Below, piece after piece: positions 1-6,431 of a stretch of 8,261 bases of DNA. The notes beneath the pieces are model-generated. The model did no database searches. It worked only from the letters and a program-made list of their open reading frames with translations, and was not told the DNA's origin. Made by a program: the position numbers and the translations under genes. The DNA is from Coriobacteriales bacterium (GTDB lineage: Bacteria; Actinomycetota; Coriobacteriia; Coriobacteriales; UBA8131): positions 1 to 8,261 of the forward strand of contig JAITEK010000037.1 in the NCBI GenBank assembly GCA_031282085.1, read 5' to 3'. The first letter of the stretch is position 1; each line of letters begins with the position of its first letter.

Positions 1-2578
1 CGGCGACCGCCCCACCTACTACGCGCTGGAGATGTTCCCGTACCCGTCGGGTGACGTACACATGGGGCACGTGCGCAACTACAGCATCGGCGACATCATC
101 AGCCGCTACAAACGCATGCAGGGCTTTAACGTGCTGCATCCCATCGGTTGGGACTCCTTCGGCCTGCCGGCGGAGAACGCAGCCATCAAGCAGGGCTCAA
201 CACCGGCCGCCTGGACTTACCAGAACATCGAGCGCCAGCGCGCCTCACTCAAGCGCCTCGGCTTCTCCTATGACTGGGATCGCACCGTGGTTACCAGCGA
301 CGTTGAGTATTACCACTGGGGCCAATGGATCTTCCTCAAACTGTGGGAGCGTGGGCTGGTTGAGCGGCGCAACTCGCCAGTGAACTGGTGCCCGTCCTGC
401 AAGACGGTGCTCGCCAACGAGCAGGTGCTCGGCGAGGGCGTGTGCTGGCGCTGCGGCTCAAAGGTCGAGCGCAAGGAGCTTGAGCAGTGGTTCTTCAAGA
501 TCACCGACTATGCCCAGGAGCTGCTCGACGACCTTGAGGGTCTTGAGGGCTGGCCCGAGCGCGTGCGGCAGATGCAGGCGAACTGGATAGGCCGCTCAAC
601 AGGCGCCGAGGTAGACTTTACGCTTTGCGACGCCACCGGCGAGCCAACTGACGAGCGCATCACCGTCTTTACCACACGGCCGGACACGCTTTTTGGCTGC
701 ACCTTCTTTTTGCTCGCGCCCGAGCATCCGCTGGTAAAGGAGTTCGTCGCGGGCACGGAGTACGAGGAGGAGGTCGCGCGCGTGGTAGCACTTGCCGCAA
801 GCGCCACCGCCGTGGAGCGCTCCAAAGGCGAGCGCGAGAAGAACGGCGCCTTTACGGGGCGCTACGTGGTAAACCCCGTGAATGGCGACAAAGTGCCCGT
901 TTGGGTATCGGATTATGTGATGATGGATTACGGCACGGGCGCCGTTATGGCCGTGCCCTCCGGCGATCAGCGCGACTTTGAGTTCGCGCGCAAGTACGGG
1001 CTGCCCATCCCACCCGTGGTGGTGGCTGAGGACGACCCGCTGCTCGCCGAGTTGCACGCCGGGGACGGCGAGGGCGCGGACGCGGGCGACGCAGGCAACA
1101 GCGCGGACAGCGCGAGCGCCGCCACAGCCGCCTACACACCCGAGCGTCGCCTCAACAACGTCCCCTGGAAGCAAGCCTACGACGGCCCCGGCGTCATGGT
1201 GCAAAGCGGCCCCTTCACCGGGCTGCAAGGCGGCAAAGACTCACCCGCCTCGCAGGCGATAATCAACAAACTCGCAGCTCAAAACGCTGGCCGCCCAACG
1301 GTCAACTTCCGCCTGCGCGACTGGCTCATCTCGCGCCAACGCTACTGGGGCAACCCCATCCCGGCCATCTACTGCGACAGCTGCGGCATCGTGCCGGTGC
1401 CCGAGGCCAGCCTGCCCGTGGTGCTCCCCATGGACGTTGATGTAGCCAAGGGCGAAACCCTGGCAAGCCGCCCGGAGTTCTACGAGGTCACCTGCCCACA
1501 GTGCGGCGGCCCCGCCCATCGCGAGACCGACACGATGGACACCTTCACCTGCTCAAGCTGGTACTACCTGCGCTACACCGATCCGCACAACTCCACGCTG
1601 CCCTTCGCGCACAAAACCGTGGACGCATGGATGCCCGTCGACCAATACATCGGCGGCATCGAGCACGCCATCCTCCACCTGCTCTACTCGCGCTTCTTCA
1701 CCAAAGCCCTGCGCGACGCCGGGCTGCTGAGCTTCGGCGAGCCCTTCACCAACCTGCTGACCCAGGGCATGGTCAAGCTCAACGGCGAGGTCATGAGCAA
1801 GAGCAAAGGCAACGTCATCGCGCCCGAGGACATGATCGCACGCTATGGCGCCGACGCCCTGCGCGTCTACATCCTGTTCATGGCGCCGCCGGACAAGGAT
1901 CTCGACTGGTCGCAGGAGGGGCTTGAGGGCATCTCCCGCTTTGTTAACCGCGTATGGCGCAGCGTCTTCGACCTGCTCGGTGAGACGGTGGTGGACGAGG
2001 AGGGCGCGCAGCTCTCCGTCTACGACGAGACGGTGGACGAGGCTGCCGCAGCCGCACGCGGCAAGGAGCTCAACCGCGAACTGCATCGCGTCATCGGCAA
2101 GGTCACGGCCGACATAGAGCGCTTTAGCTTTAACACAGCAATCAGCGCCATCATGGAGCTGGTGAACACGACCGCAAACTACCTCCGCATCCCTCTCGCC
2201 CTGCGTGATGAGGCGCTGGCCCGCAACACGGCACGCACGCTCATCCTGCTGCTGGCCCCCTTCGCCCCGCATATGTGCGAGGAGCTGTGGCGCGTACTGC
2301 GTGATGTTGAGGGCGAGCGCGCAGACGCGGACGTGGCGCAAAACAGCGTCCACCTCCAACCCTGGCCAGAGTTCGACCCCGCACAGGCGGTGGCAGAGAC
2401 GGTGGAGCTGGCTGTTCAGGTAAACGGCAAGGTACGCGCCCGCGTGACGGTCGCCAGCGACGCCACCACCGAAGAGGTACGTGAGGCCGCTTTGGCTGCG
2501 GCCACCTCAACAATAGAGGGTAAGCCCATCAAGAAGCTGGTTGTTGTGCCTGGCAAGCTGGTGAGCGTAGTCGTTTGA
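1..2578 (+). CDS. leuS: Leucyl-tRNA synthetase (LeuRS), 5'-truncated
   Basis: Class I aminoacyl-tRNA synthetase that charges tRNA-Leu with leucine in the cytoplasm. The reading frame enters from outside the window. The ten codons before the first in-window ATG (base 32) already encode a family-like lead-in (RPTYYALE) to MFPYPSG, so that ATG is internal and roughly 40 N-terminal residues are missing. Visible signatures in order: the HIGH motif as HMGH (59-70); a first zinc cluster of two Cys pairs (codons at 389, 398, 443, 452); the CP1 editing domain with TTRPDTLFG and GTGAVMAVPSGDQRD (to about 976); a second zinc cluster (codons at 1373, 1382, 1493, 1502); the KMSKS loop as VMSKS (1790-1804); a helical anticodon-binding domain; and the C-terminal VQVNGKVRARV segment. 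The 858 visible residues plus the missing start give about 900, slightly long, partly through an Ala/Gly/Asp/Ser-rich insert at 1061-1132. Identification is secure. Confidence 0.98.
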   Translation, partial: GDRPTYYALEMFPYPSGDVHMGHVRNYSIGDIISRYKRMQGFNVLHPIGWDSFGLPAENAAIKQGSTPAAWTYQNIERQRASLKRLGFSYDWDRTVVTSDVEYYHWGQWIFLKLWERGLVERRNSPVNWCPSCKTVLANEQVLGEGVCWRCGSKVERKELEQWFFKITDYAQELLDDLEGLEGWPERVRQMQANWIGRSTGAEVDFTLCDATGEPTDERITVFTTRPDTLFGCTFFLLAPEHPLVKEFVAGTEYEEEVARVVALAASATAVERSKGEREKNGAFTGRYVVNPVNGDKVPVWVSDYVMMDYGTGAVMAVPSGDQRDFEFARKYGLPIPPVVVAEDDPLLAELHAGDGEGADAGDAGNSADSASAATAAYTPERRLNNVPWKQAYDGPGVMVQSGPFTGLQGGKDSPASQAIINKLAAQNAGRPTVNFRLRDWLISRQRYWGNPIPAIYCDSCGIVPVPEASLPVVLPMDVDVAKGETLASRPEFYEVTCPQCGGPAHRETDTMDTFTCSSWYYLRYTDPHNSTLPFAHKTVDAWMPVDQYIGGIEHAILHLLYSRFFTKALRDAGLLSFGEPFTNLLTQGMVKLNGEVMSKSKGNVIAPEDMIARYGADALRVYILFMAPPDKDLDWSQEGLEGISRFVNRVWRSVFDLLGETVVDEEGAQLSVYDETVDEAAAAARGKELNRELHRVIGKVTADIERFSFNTAISAIMELVNTTANYLRIPLALRDEALARNTARTLILLLAPFAPHMCEELWRVLRDVEGERADADVAQNSVHLQPWPEFDPAQAVAETVELAVQVNGKVRARVTVASDATTEEVREAALAAATSTIEGKPIKKLVVVPGKLVSVVV
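1061..1132 (+). other. Low-complexity insert in the LeuRS editing domain
   Basis: Twenty-four codons made only of Gly, Asp, Glu, Ala, Asn, Ser and Thr, lying between a conserved CP1 segment (KYGLPIPPVVV) and the later segment around AYDGPGVMVQSGPF. LeuRS proteins normally have only a short loop here. The codons are GC-rich and the stretch stays in frame, so it reads as a flexible surface linker rather than damage. It shows no exact tandem repeat. Confidence 0.7.
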
Positions 2579-2581
2579 GTG

Positions 2582-2590
2582 TGATACAAT
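2582..2590 (+). promoter_or_regulatory. Candidate extended -10 promoter after leuS
   Basis: The bases TGATACAAT match an extended -10 element (TGn followed by a hexamer differing from TATAAT at one position). They lie four bases after the leuS stop and about 75 bases before the first possible start of the next gene. Only a poor -35 match is found 17 bases upstream, which is tolerated when the TGn extension is present. Transcription would begin near 2596-2598. This is a pattern match only. Confidence 0.42.
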
Positions 2591-2599
2591 CCTCGCACT

Positions 2600-2617
2600 G
2601 GCATGGGTGCCTTTTTT
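2600..2617 (+). terminator. Short hairpin with T-run, possible weak leuS terminator
   Basis: GGCA (2600-2603) pairs with TGCC (2608-2611) around a TGGG loop and is followed directly by six T. The layout is that of an intrinsic terminator, but the four-pair stem is short. An alternative pairing, GCAC 2595-2598 with GTGC 2607-2610, competes with it. If the upstream -10 is used, this hairpin would sit at the very 5' end of the next transcript instead. Confidence 0.35.
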
Positions 2618-2649
2618 GGGAGAAAGGCCGGGCAGACTAGCGAGCCATC

Positions 2650-2704
2650 GGAGGGGCCCACATAAATGGCGCCCCCCTGTTCGTCGCGGGAGGGGACGTT
2701 GATG
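2650..2704 (+). promoter_or_regulatory. Two SD/ATG pairs around a C6 tract
   Basis: Two in-frame starts each have a strong ribosome binding site. GGAGGGG at 2650-2656 serves ATG 2666, and GGGAGGGGA at 2688-2696 serves ATG 2702. The run of six C at 2672-2677 can pair with either G-run; with the preceding G it forms GGGGC 2653-2657 with GCCCC 2671-2675, placing ATG 2666 in the loop. I prefer ATG 2702: GGAGG lies eight bases from it, it is outside that hairpin, and the 12 extra residues of the longer form look unstructured. Confidence 0.45.
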
Positions 2705-3361
2705 TGGGCTGATTCACGAAGCATACGGGGGGTAGACAGCGTGCTCAAACGCCTGTCCTTCGGCTTTAACGATAAAAAGGCTCCCGGCACCAGTACGGCG
2801 GTTGCCTATGGCATCATACTCAACTACCTCGCTTGCACCGTTAACAGCCGGATCCTTCCCGACATCCTCAAGGCGGAGAGCCTGCGCGGCTCGGACTGGA
2901 GCTCCCAGCGTTACCCCCAGACCGTCCTGCTCCACCGTTACCTGGTGTTTCGTTGTCGGCTCAGATCCCGCCTGTTGGGGCTTTGGGGCAAAAAGGTGGT
3001 GCGGCGCATCAGGCGCTTCTGGCGGAAGGACCCCTGGCGCCTGGGGGTGATAGTGCGCAGCGCCTTTGGCGGCTACGGCGCCAAGAAGGCATGGCTGCTC
3101 ATCAAAAAGGAGGTCGGGGCCAACCGCCCTTTGCTGGTGACCACAAACCATCAGCGTCTGAGGTGCAAAGGGGAGCTGTTCTCCACCGTGGTGGCCTGCG
3201 GGTATCGCGTTACCAAGTCCGGCCAACGCGAGGTGCTCGTCCACCCCGGACGTTACGATGACTGCATCAAGGGGAGCCGCGTGCAGCTGGTATATATCCC
3301 TGTGCGCAACATCCTGTGCAGCTACCGCTTCGACGTGGCCCTGCTACGCTCCGCACTGTAA
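2702..3361 (+). CDS. Small basic protein of unknown function, possible inactive C39-peptidase-like fold
   Basis: I do not recognise this 219-residue protein from memory. Codon use (mostly G or C in third position, like leuS) and strong SD sequences support a real gene. No signal peptide is apparent. Residues 31-42 read STAVAYGIILNY, which line up with the active-site helix of C39-like cysteine peptidases (C-x-P-T-A-x-x-M-x-L-x-Y) with Ser31 at the Cys position. Later, IKKEVGANRPLLV (134-146) resembles the family's 'IK-E-aGRPvi' strand, and STVVACGY (161-168) resembles HxVVVxGY with Ser161 at the His position, followed by VLVHPGRYDD (178-187). A very basic stretch (residues 84-113, rich in Arg/Lys with several Trp) lies between the two halves. 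If the fold call is right, the protein is a pseudopeptidase, perhaps with a binding role; this is inference. An alternative start at ATG 2666 would add 12 residues. It stands alone between leuS and the rhamnose operon, with gaps on both sides. Confidence 0.72.
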   Translation: MWADSRSIRGVDSVLKRLSFGFNDKKAPGTSTAVAYGIILNYLACTVNSRILPDILKAESLRGSDWSSQRYPQTVLLHRYLVFRCRLRSRLLGLWGKKVVRRIRRFWRKDPWRLGVIVRSAFGGYGAKKAWLLIKKEVGANRPLLVTTNHQRLRCKGELFSTVVACGYRVTKSGQREVLVHPGRYDDCIKGSRVQLVYIPVRNILCSYRFDVALLRSAL

Positions 3362-3362
3362 G

Positions 3363-3399
3363 CCCTTCCACCCCAGCTCTCCCCCATCCCCCTTCTGTC
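3363..3399 (+). terminator. C-rich, G-poor tract, candidate Rho-loading site
   Basis: Directly after the stop of the preceding gene, 37 bases contain 23 C and only 2 G, with no hairpin or T-run. Long C-rich, G-poor RNA is the kind of sequence that loads Rho, so this may end the preceding transcript. The call rests on composition alone. Confidence 0.28.
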
Positions 3400-3419
3400 G
3401 CAGCTCCGGGTACACGGTG

Positions 3420-3445
3420 CATAATTGCGCCCAGTACGCTATCAT
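3420..3445 (+). promoter_or_regulatory. Possible promoter elements upstream of rfbA
   Basis: Two -10-like hexamers, CATAAT (3420-3425) and TATCAT (3440-3445), each differ from TATAAT at one position. Neither has a convincing -35 at the normal distance. A promoter is expected somewhere in this gap because the surface-polysaccharide genes begin after it. Either element would leave a leader of roughly 110-140 bases. Confidence 0.25.
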
Positions 3446-3463
3446 GGAAAGGTTCATATCCCC

Positions 3464-3542
3464 GCAAGCAGCGCGTTAACAGGCGTCAACAGCTATCCGG
3501 TGCCTTGCCCCGGAGGGCTTGCGCTGTTCGATAGACCGAACA
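3464..3542 (+). promoter_or_regulatory. Structured leader of the rhamnose operon
   Basis: Three helices share the segment 3521-3530 and therefore exclude one another: CAGCGC 3469-3474 with GCGCTG 3521-3526; AACAGC 3488-3493 with GCTGTT 3523-3528; and TGTTCG 3525-3530 with CGAACA 3537-3542. GCAAGC 3464-3469 can also pair with GCTTGC 3517-3522. The last helix ends ten bases before the rfbA SD. No T-run follows, so it does not look like a classical terminator-type attenuator. It matches no riboswitch class that I recognise. Confidence 0.28.
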
Positions 3543-3551
3543 AAAAGAAAC

Positions 3552-3568
3552 GGAGAGGACATACGGTG
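3552..3568 (+). promoter_or_regulatory. SD and GTG start of rfbA
   Basis: GGAGAGGA at 3552-3559 lies six bases before the GTG at 3566. The frame stays open well upstream of this, but homology to RmlA begins exactly at this codon (MKGIILAGG), so the GTG is taken as the start. Confidence 0.85.
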
Positions 3569-4459
3569 AAAGGTATCATTCTGGCAGGTGGCGCGGGTAC
3601 CCGGCTTTATCCCCTATCGCTGGTTACCTCCAAGCAGCTTTTGCCCATTTATGACAAACCCATGATCTACTACCCTCTCAGCGTACTCATGCTGGCGGGT
3701 ATTCGCGACATTCTCCTCATCTCCACGCCGCAGGATCTGCCCAATTTCAGGCGGCTTTTGGGCGATGGCTCCAGCTTCGGCATCAGTCTCAGCTATGCGG
3801 AGCAACCTTCGCCCGACGGCCTCGCTCAGGCCTTCATCATTGGCGAGAGCTTTGTAGGCGGCAGCAGCTGTGCGCTCATTCTCGGTGATAATATCTTTTA
3901 CGGCAATGGCCTGACCCGCTATCTCAAGGCCGCTGCAACCCGTGAGCACGGCGCCACGCTCTTTGGTTACTATGTGGATGACCCCCATCGTTTTGGCATT
4001 GTGGAATTCGACGAGGAAGGCAAGGTCATCTCCCTTGAGGAGAAGCCCGAAAATCCCAAATCCAATTACTGCGTCACCGGGCTTTACTTCTACGATGAAC
4101 GGGTCTGTGAGTTCGCTCGACAGGTTAAACCAAGCGCCAGAGGCGAGCTGGAGATAACCGATCTCAATCGCCTGTATCTGGAAGATGGCTCGCTCGATGT
4201 GGTCAGCCTGGGACGCGGCTATACCTGGCTCGATACGGGTACGGTATCGACGCTCTACCAGGCGAGTGAGTTCGTCAAAGTGGTCCAGGAGCATCAGGGG
4301 TTGGTGCTCGCCGCCCTTGAAGAAGTGGCCTTCCTCAACGGGTGGATAAGCCGAGACGAGTTGCTTGTCGCAGCCGAGCGCTACGGAAAGTCATCCTACG
4401 CCGAGCACCTGAACAACGTGGCGGCGCATAAGATACTCACAATCAAGAAGGACTTCTGA
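3566..4459 (+). CDS. rfbA: Glucose-1-phosphate thymidylyltransferase (RmlA)
   Basis: First enzyme of dTDP-L-rhamnose synthesis: glucose-1-phosphate plus dTTP gives dTDP-glucose and pyrophosphate. The 297 residues match the family's usual length of about 290. The N-terminal nucleotide-binding signature GGAGTRLYP (8-16) and SKQLLP (22-27) are intact. PSPDGLAQAF (81-90) and LGDNIFYG (106-113, with the metal-binding Asp108) follow, then EEKPENPKSNYCVTGLYFYD, the LNRLYLEDGSL segment and GYTWLDTGT. These are all standard for the short form of RmlA, which is feedback-inhibited by dTDP-rhamnose in characterised members. It heads the operon, with rfbD five bases downstream. Position 18 is Ser where Thr is common, which is minor. 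Identification is secure. Confidence 0.98.
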   Translation: MKGIILAGGAGTRLYPLSLVTSKQLLPIYDKPMIYYPLSVLMLAGIRDILLISTPQDLPNFRRLLGDGSSFGISLSYAEQPSPDGLAQAFIIGESFVGGSSCALILGDNIFYGNGLTRYLKAAATREHGATLFGYYVDDPHRFGIVEFDEEGKVISLEEKPENPKSNYCVTGLYFYDERVCEFARQVKPSARGELEITDLNRLYLEDGSLDVVSLGRGYTWLDTGTVSTLYQASEFVKVVQEHQGLVLAALEEVAFLNGWISRDELLVAAERYGKSSYAEHLNNVAAHKILTIKKDF

Positions 4460-4464
4460 TCTCC

Positions 4465-5361
4465 ATGCCGCTGAATATCCTCGTCACTGGCGCCAACGGT
4501 CAGATGGGCAATGAGCTTCGCAGCGTTCTTGCGTCGAAAACCGCCCAGATAGGCCCTGTTCCCACGGATTACCACGACGCGCGCGTCACGTTCGCCGGCG
4601 CGCAAGAGCTCAACATCGCCGACGCACAGGCCGTCGAGCGATTCGTCGGCAACGGAGGCTTCGACCTTATCTTCAACTGTGCCGCCTATACCGATGTGGA
4701 TGGCTGCGAGACCAACCAGGAGCGCGCCTACGCAGTCAATGCGGAGGGGCCACGCAATCTCGCGCGGGCTGCGCAACGCACAAAGGCCGCGCTCGTGCAT
4801 CTATCTACCGACTACGTGTTTGCGGGAGACAACCCCATGCCGCGTATCGAGTCGGATCCCTGCGAGCCACAGAGCATCTATGGCAAGAGCAAGCTGCTTG
4901 GCGAACAGGCGGTCGCCCAGGAATGTGAGCGTCATTTTATCGTTCGCTCGGCATGGCTGTACGGCTCAGCAGGCAAGAACTTCGTCAAAACGATTATGGA
5001 GCGCGCTCGCAGCACTGGTGAGATAAAAGTGGTCAACGACCAGCACGGCAACCCCACCACGGCTAATGACCTCTCCTATACGCTGCTCAAACTCGCGCTT
5101 TGCAGCGAATACGGTATCTATCACTGCACCAATAACGGTGTTTGCACCTGGTTCGACTTCGCCTCTGCCATCGTGGACGGCGCCAACATCCCCTGTACGA
5201 AACTGCCTTGTTCGACCGATGAGTTTCCACGCCCGGCGAAACGCCCTGCCTATTCGATGCTCGACAATGCCCGGCTTCGTGCTACTATCGGAGACGAGAT
5301 GCGACCGTGGCAGGATGCCCTGACCGATTACCTTGCCCACCTGAAAGGCGCGTTTGTATGA
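4465..5361 (+). CDS. rfbD: dTDP-4-dehydrorhamnose reductase (RmlD)
   Basis: Last step of the pathway: reduction of dTDP-4-keto-L-rhamnose to dTDP-L-rhamnose with NAD(P)H. It is an extended short-chain dehydrogenase of 298 residues, the normal length. The Rossmann loop GANGQMG is at residues 9-15, CAAYTDVDGCE at 72-82, the catalytic STDYVF at 114-119, and the YGKSK pair with Tyr139 and Lys143. The C-terminal segment contains RPAKRPAYSMLD, the substrate-binding region typical of RmlD. The ATG lies five bases after rfbA, and its SD-like AAGGA sits inside the end of rfbA, so translation is probably coupled. The final bases overlap the rfbB start as ATGA. Identification is secure. Confidence 0.97.
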   Translation: MPLNILVTGANGQMGNELRSVLASKTAQIGPVPTDYHDARVTFAGAQELNIADAQAVERFVGNGGFDLIFNCAAYTDVDGCETNQERAYAVNAEGPRNLARAAQRTKAALVHLSTDYVFAGDNPMPRIESDPCEPQSIYGKSKLLGEQAVAQECERHFIVRSAWLYGSAGKNFVKTIMERARSTGEIKVVNDQHGNPTTANDLSYTLLKLALCSEYGIYHCTNNGVCTWFDFASAIVDGANIPCTKLPCSTDEFPRPAKRPAYSMLDNARLRATIGDEMRPWQDALTDYLAHLKGAFV

Positions 5362-6431
5362 AAACCTATCTTGTAACCGGCGGAGCGGGCTTCATCGGCT
5401 CCAACTACGTTCTGCAGCTCCTCCGCAAGCAATCTGATGTGCTGGTCCTCAACGTCGATAAACTCACGTACGCAGGCAATCTCGCTAACCTCGCGTCTAT
5501 TGAGGGCGATGAGCGCCACCGCTTCATCCAGGCGGACATCTGCGACCGGGATGCCATGACGCGGCTTTTCTCGGAGCAGCCGATAGACTACGTGGTGAAC
5601 TTCGCTGCCGAAAGCCATGTGGACCGCAGCATCACCAATCCGCAGATTTTTGTGCAGACCAATGTGCTCGGCACGGTCAATCTGCTGCAATGCGCAAAGC
5701 AGGCCTGGCATGAGGGTGAGGATGAGGCGGGCGTCGACCAGTATCGGGCGGGTGTGCGCTTTTTGCAGGTCTCTACCGATGAGGTGTACGGCTCGCTCGG
5801 TCCCCAGGGCTTCTTTACCGAGCAGACCCCGCTCGACGCGCACAGCCCCTACTCGGCGAGCAAGGCGGCGGCCGATCTGCTCGTCAAGGCCTTCGGCGAC
5901 ACCTACGGGTTGCCAATAAACATCACGCGCTGTTCCAACAACTACGGGCCGTTCCAGTTCCCCGAGAAATTGATTCCCCTCATGCTCAACAACGCGCTTC
6001 ACCATGAGCCGCTGCCGGTATATGGCGACGGCGAGCAGGTGCGTGACTGGCTCTATGTGGAGGATCACTGTGCGGCTCTCGACCTGGTGTTGGAGCACGG
6101 CGTTGCGGGAGAGGTCTACAACATCGGTGGGCATAATGAGCGCACCAATCTTCAGATAGTCACGCAGATAATCGACTATGTCCATGAACATGTTGACGCC
6201 GCGGTTGGCGCACAGCTCATCCGCCACGTGAAGGACCGCAAGGGACACGATCGTCGCTACGGCATCGACCCCACAAAAATCAGGGACGCGCTGGGCTGGC
6301 AGCCACAGACTGCTTTTGAGGACGGCATCATCAAGACCATCCAGTGGTACCTGGCCAACCAGGATTGGGTGGCGGATGTGACCTCGGGCGCGTATCGGGA
6401 CTATTATCAACAGGTATACGGTGATCGTTGA
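5358..6431 (+). CDS. rfbB: dTDP-glucose 4,6-dehydratase (RmlB)
   Basis: Second step of the pathway: NAD+-dependent dehydration of dTDP-glucose to dTDP-4-keto-6-deoxyglucose. The 357 residues have the usual family length. NAD-binding GGAGFIG is at residues 8-14, FAAESHVDRSI at 82-92, the catalytic STDEVYG at 139-145 (Asp141, Glu142) and YSASK at 165-169 (Tyr165, Lys169). NNYGPFQFPEKLIPLM, YGDGEQVRDWLYVEDH and a late DRKGHDRRYGID follow. The frame is open upstream, but ATG 5358, which overlaps the rfbD stop, gives the canonical N-terminus MKTYLVTGG. A weak AAAGG lies nine bases upstream. All catalytic residues are present. The stop overlaps the next gene's ATG by one base (TGATG). Confidence 0.98.
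   Translation: MKTYLVTGGAGFIGSNYVLQLLRKQSDVLVLNVDKLTYAGNLANLASIEGDERHRFIQADICDRDAMTRLFSEQPIDYVVNFAAESHVDRSITNPQIFVQTNVLGTVNLLQCAKQAWHEGEDEAGVDQYRAGVRFLQVSTDEVYGSLGPQGFFTEQTPLDAHSPYSASKAAADLLVKAFGDTYGLPINITRCSNNYGPFQFPEKLIPLMLNNALHHEPLPVYGDGEQVRDWLYVEDHCAALDLVLEHGVAGEVYNIGGHNERTNLQIVTQIIDYVHEHVDAAVGAQLIRHVKDRKGHDRRYGIDPTKIRDALGWQPQTAFEDGIIKTIQWYLANQDWVADVTSGAYRDYYQQVYGDR

Noticed and set aside
32..34. ATG at base 32 as the true leuS start
   Set aside because: The ten codons before it are in frame and match the conserved LeuRS N-terminus (RPTYYALE), and a complete LeuRS needs further upstream sequence.
1553..2359. Open frame on the - strand (268 codons) opposite leuS, and similar ones at 596-1228 and 3614-4294
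   Set aside because: They lie antisense to confidently identified genes, have no recognisable domains and are explained by codon bias of the sense strand.
3526..3550. Hairpin near 3525-3542 followed by an A-rich run, considered as a terminator
   Set aside because: On the + strand the run is A, not T, and there is no - strand gene for it to terminate. It is kept only as part of the leader structure.
3425..3565. In-frame upstream extension of rfbA starting at TTG 3425
   Set aside because: Its residues do not resemble the RmlA N-terminus, while GTG 3566 has a good SD at the right distance and begins the conserved protein.
2579..3565. tRNA, riboswitch, CRISPR or insertion-sequence remnants in the gaps
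   Set aside because: I found no cloverleaf, no riboswitch core I know, no regularly spaced direct repeats and no terminal inverted repeats or transposase fragment.
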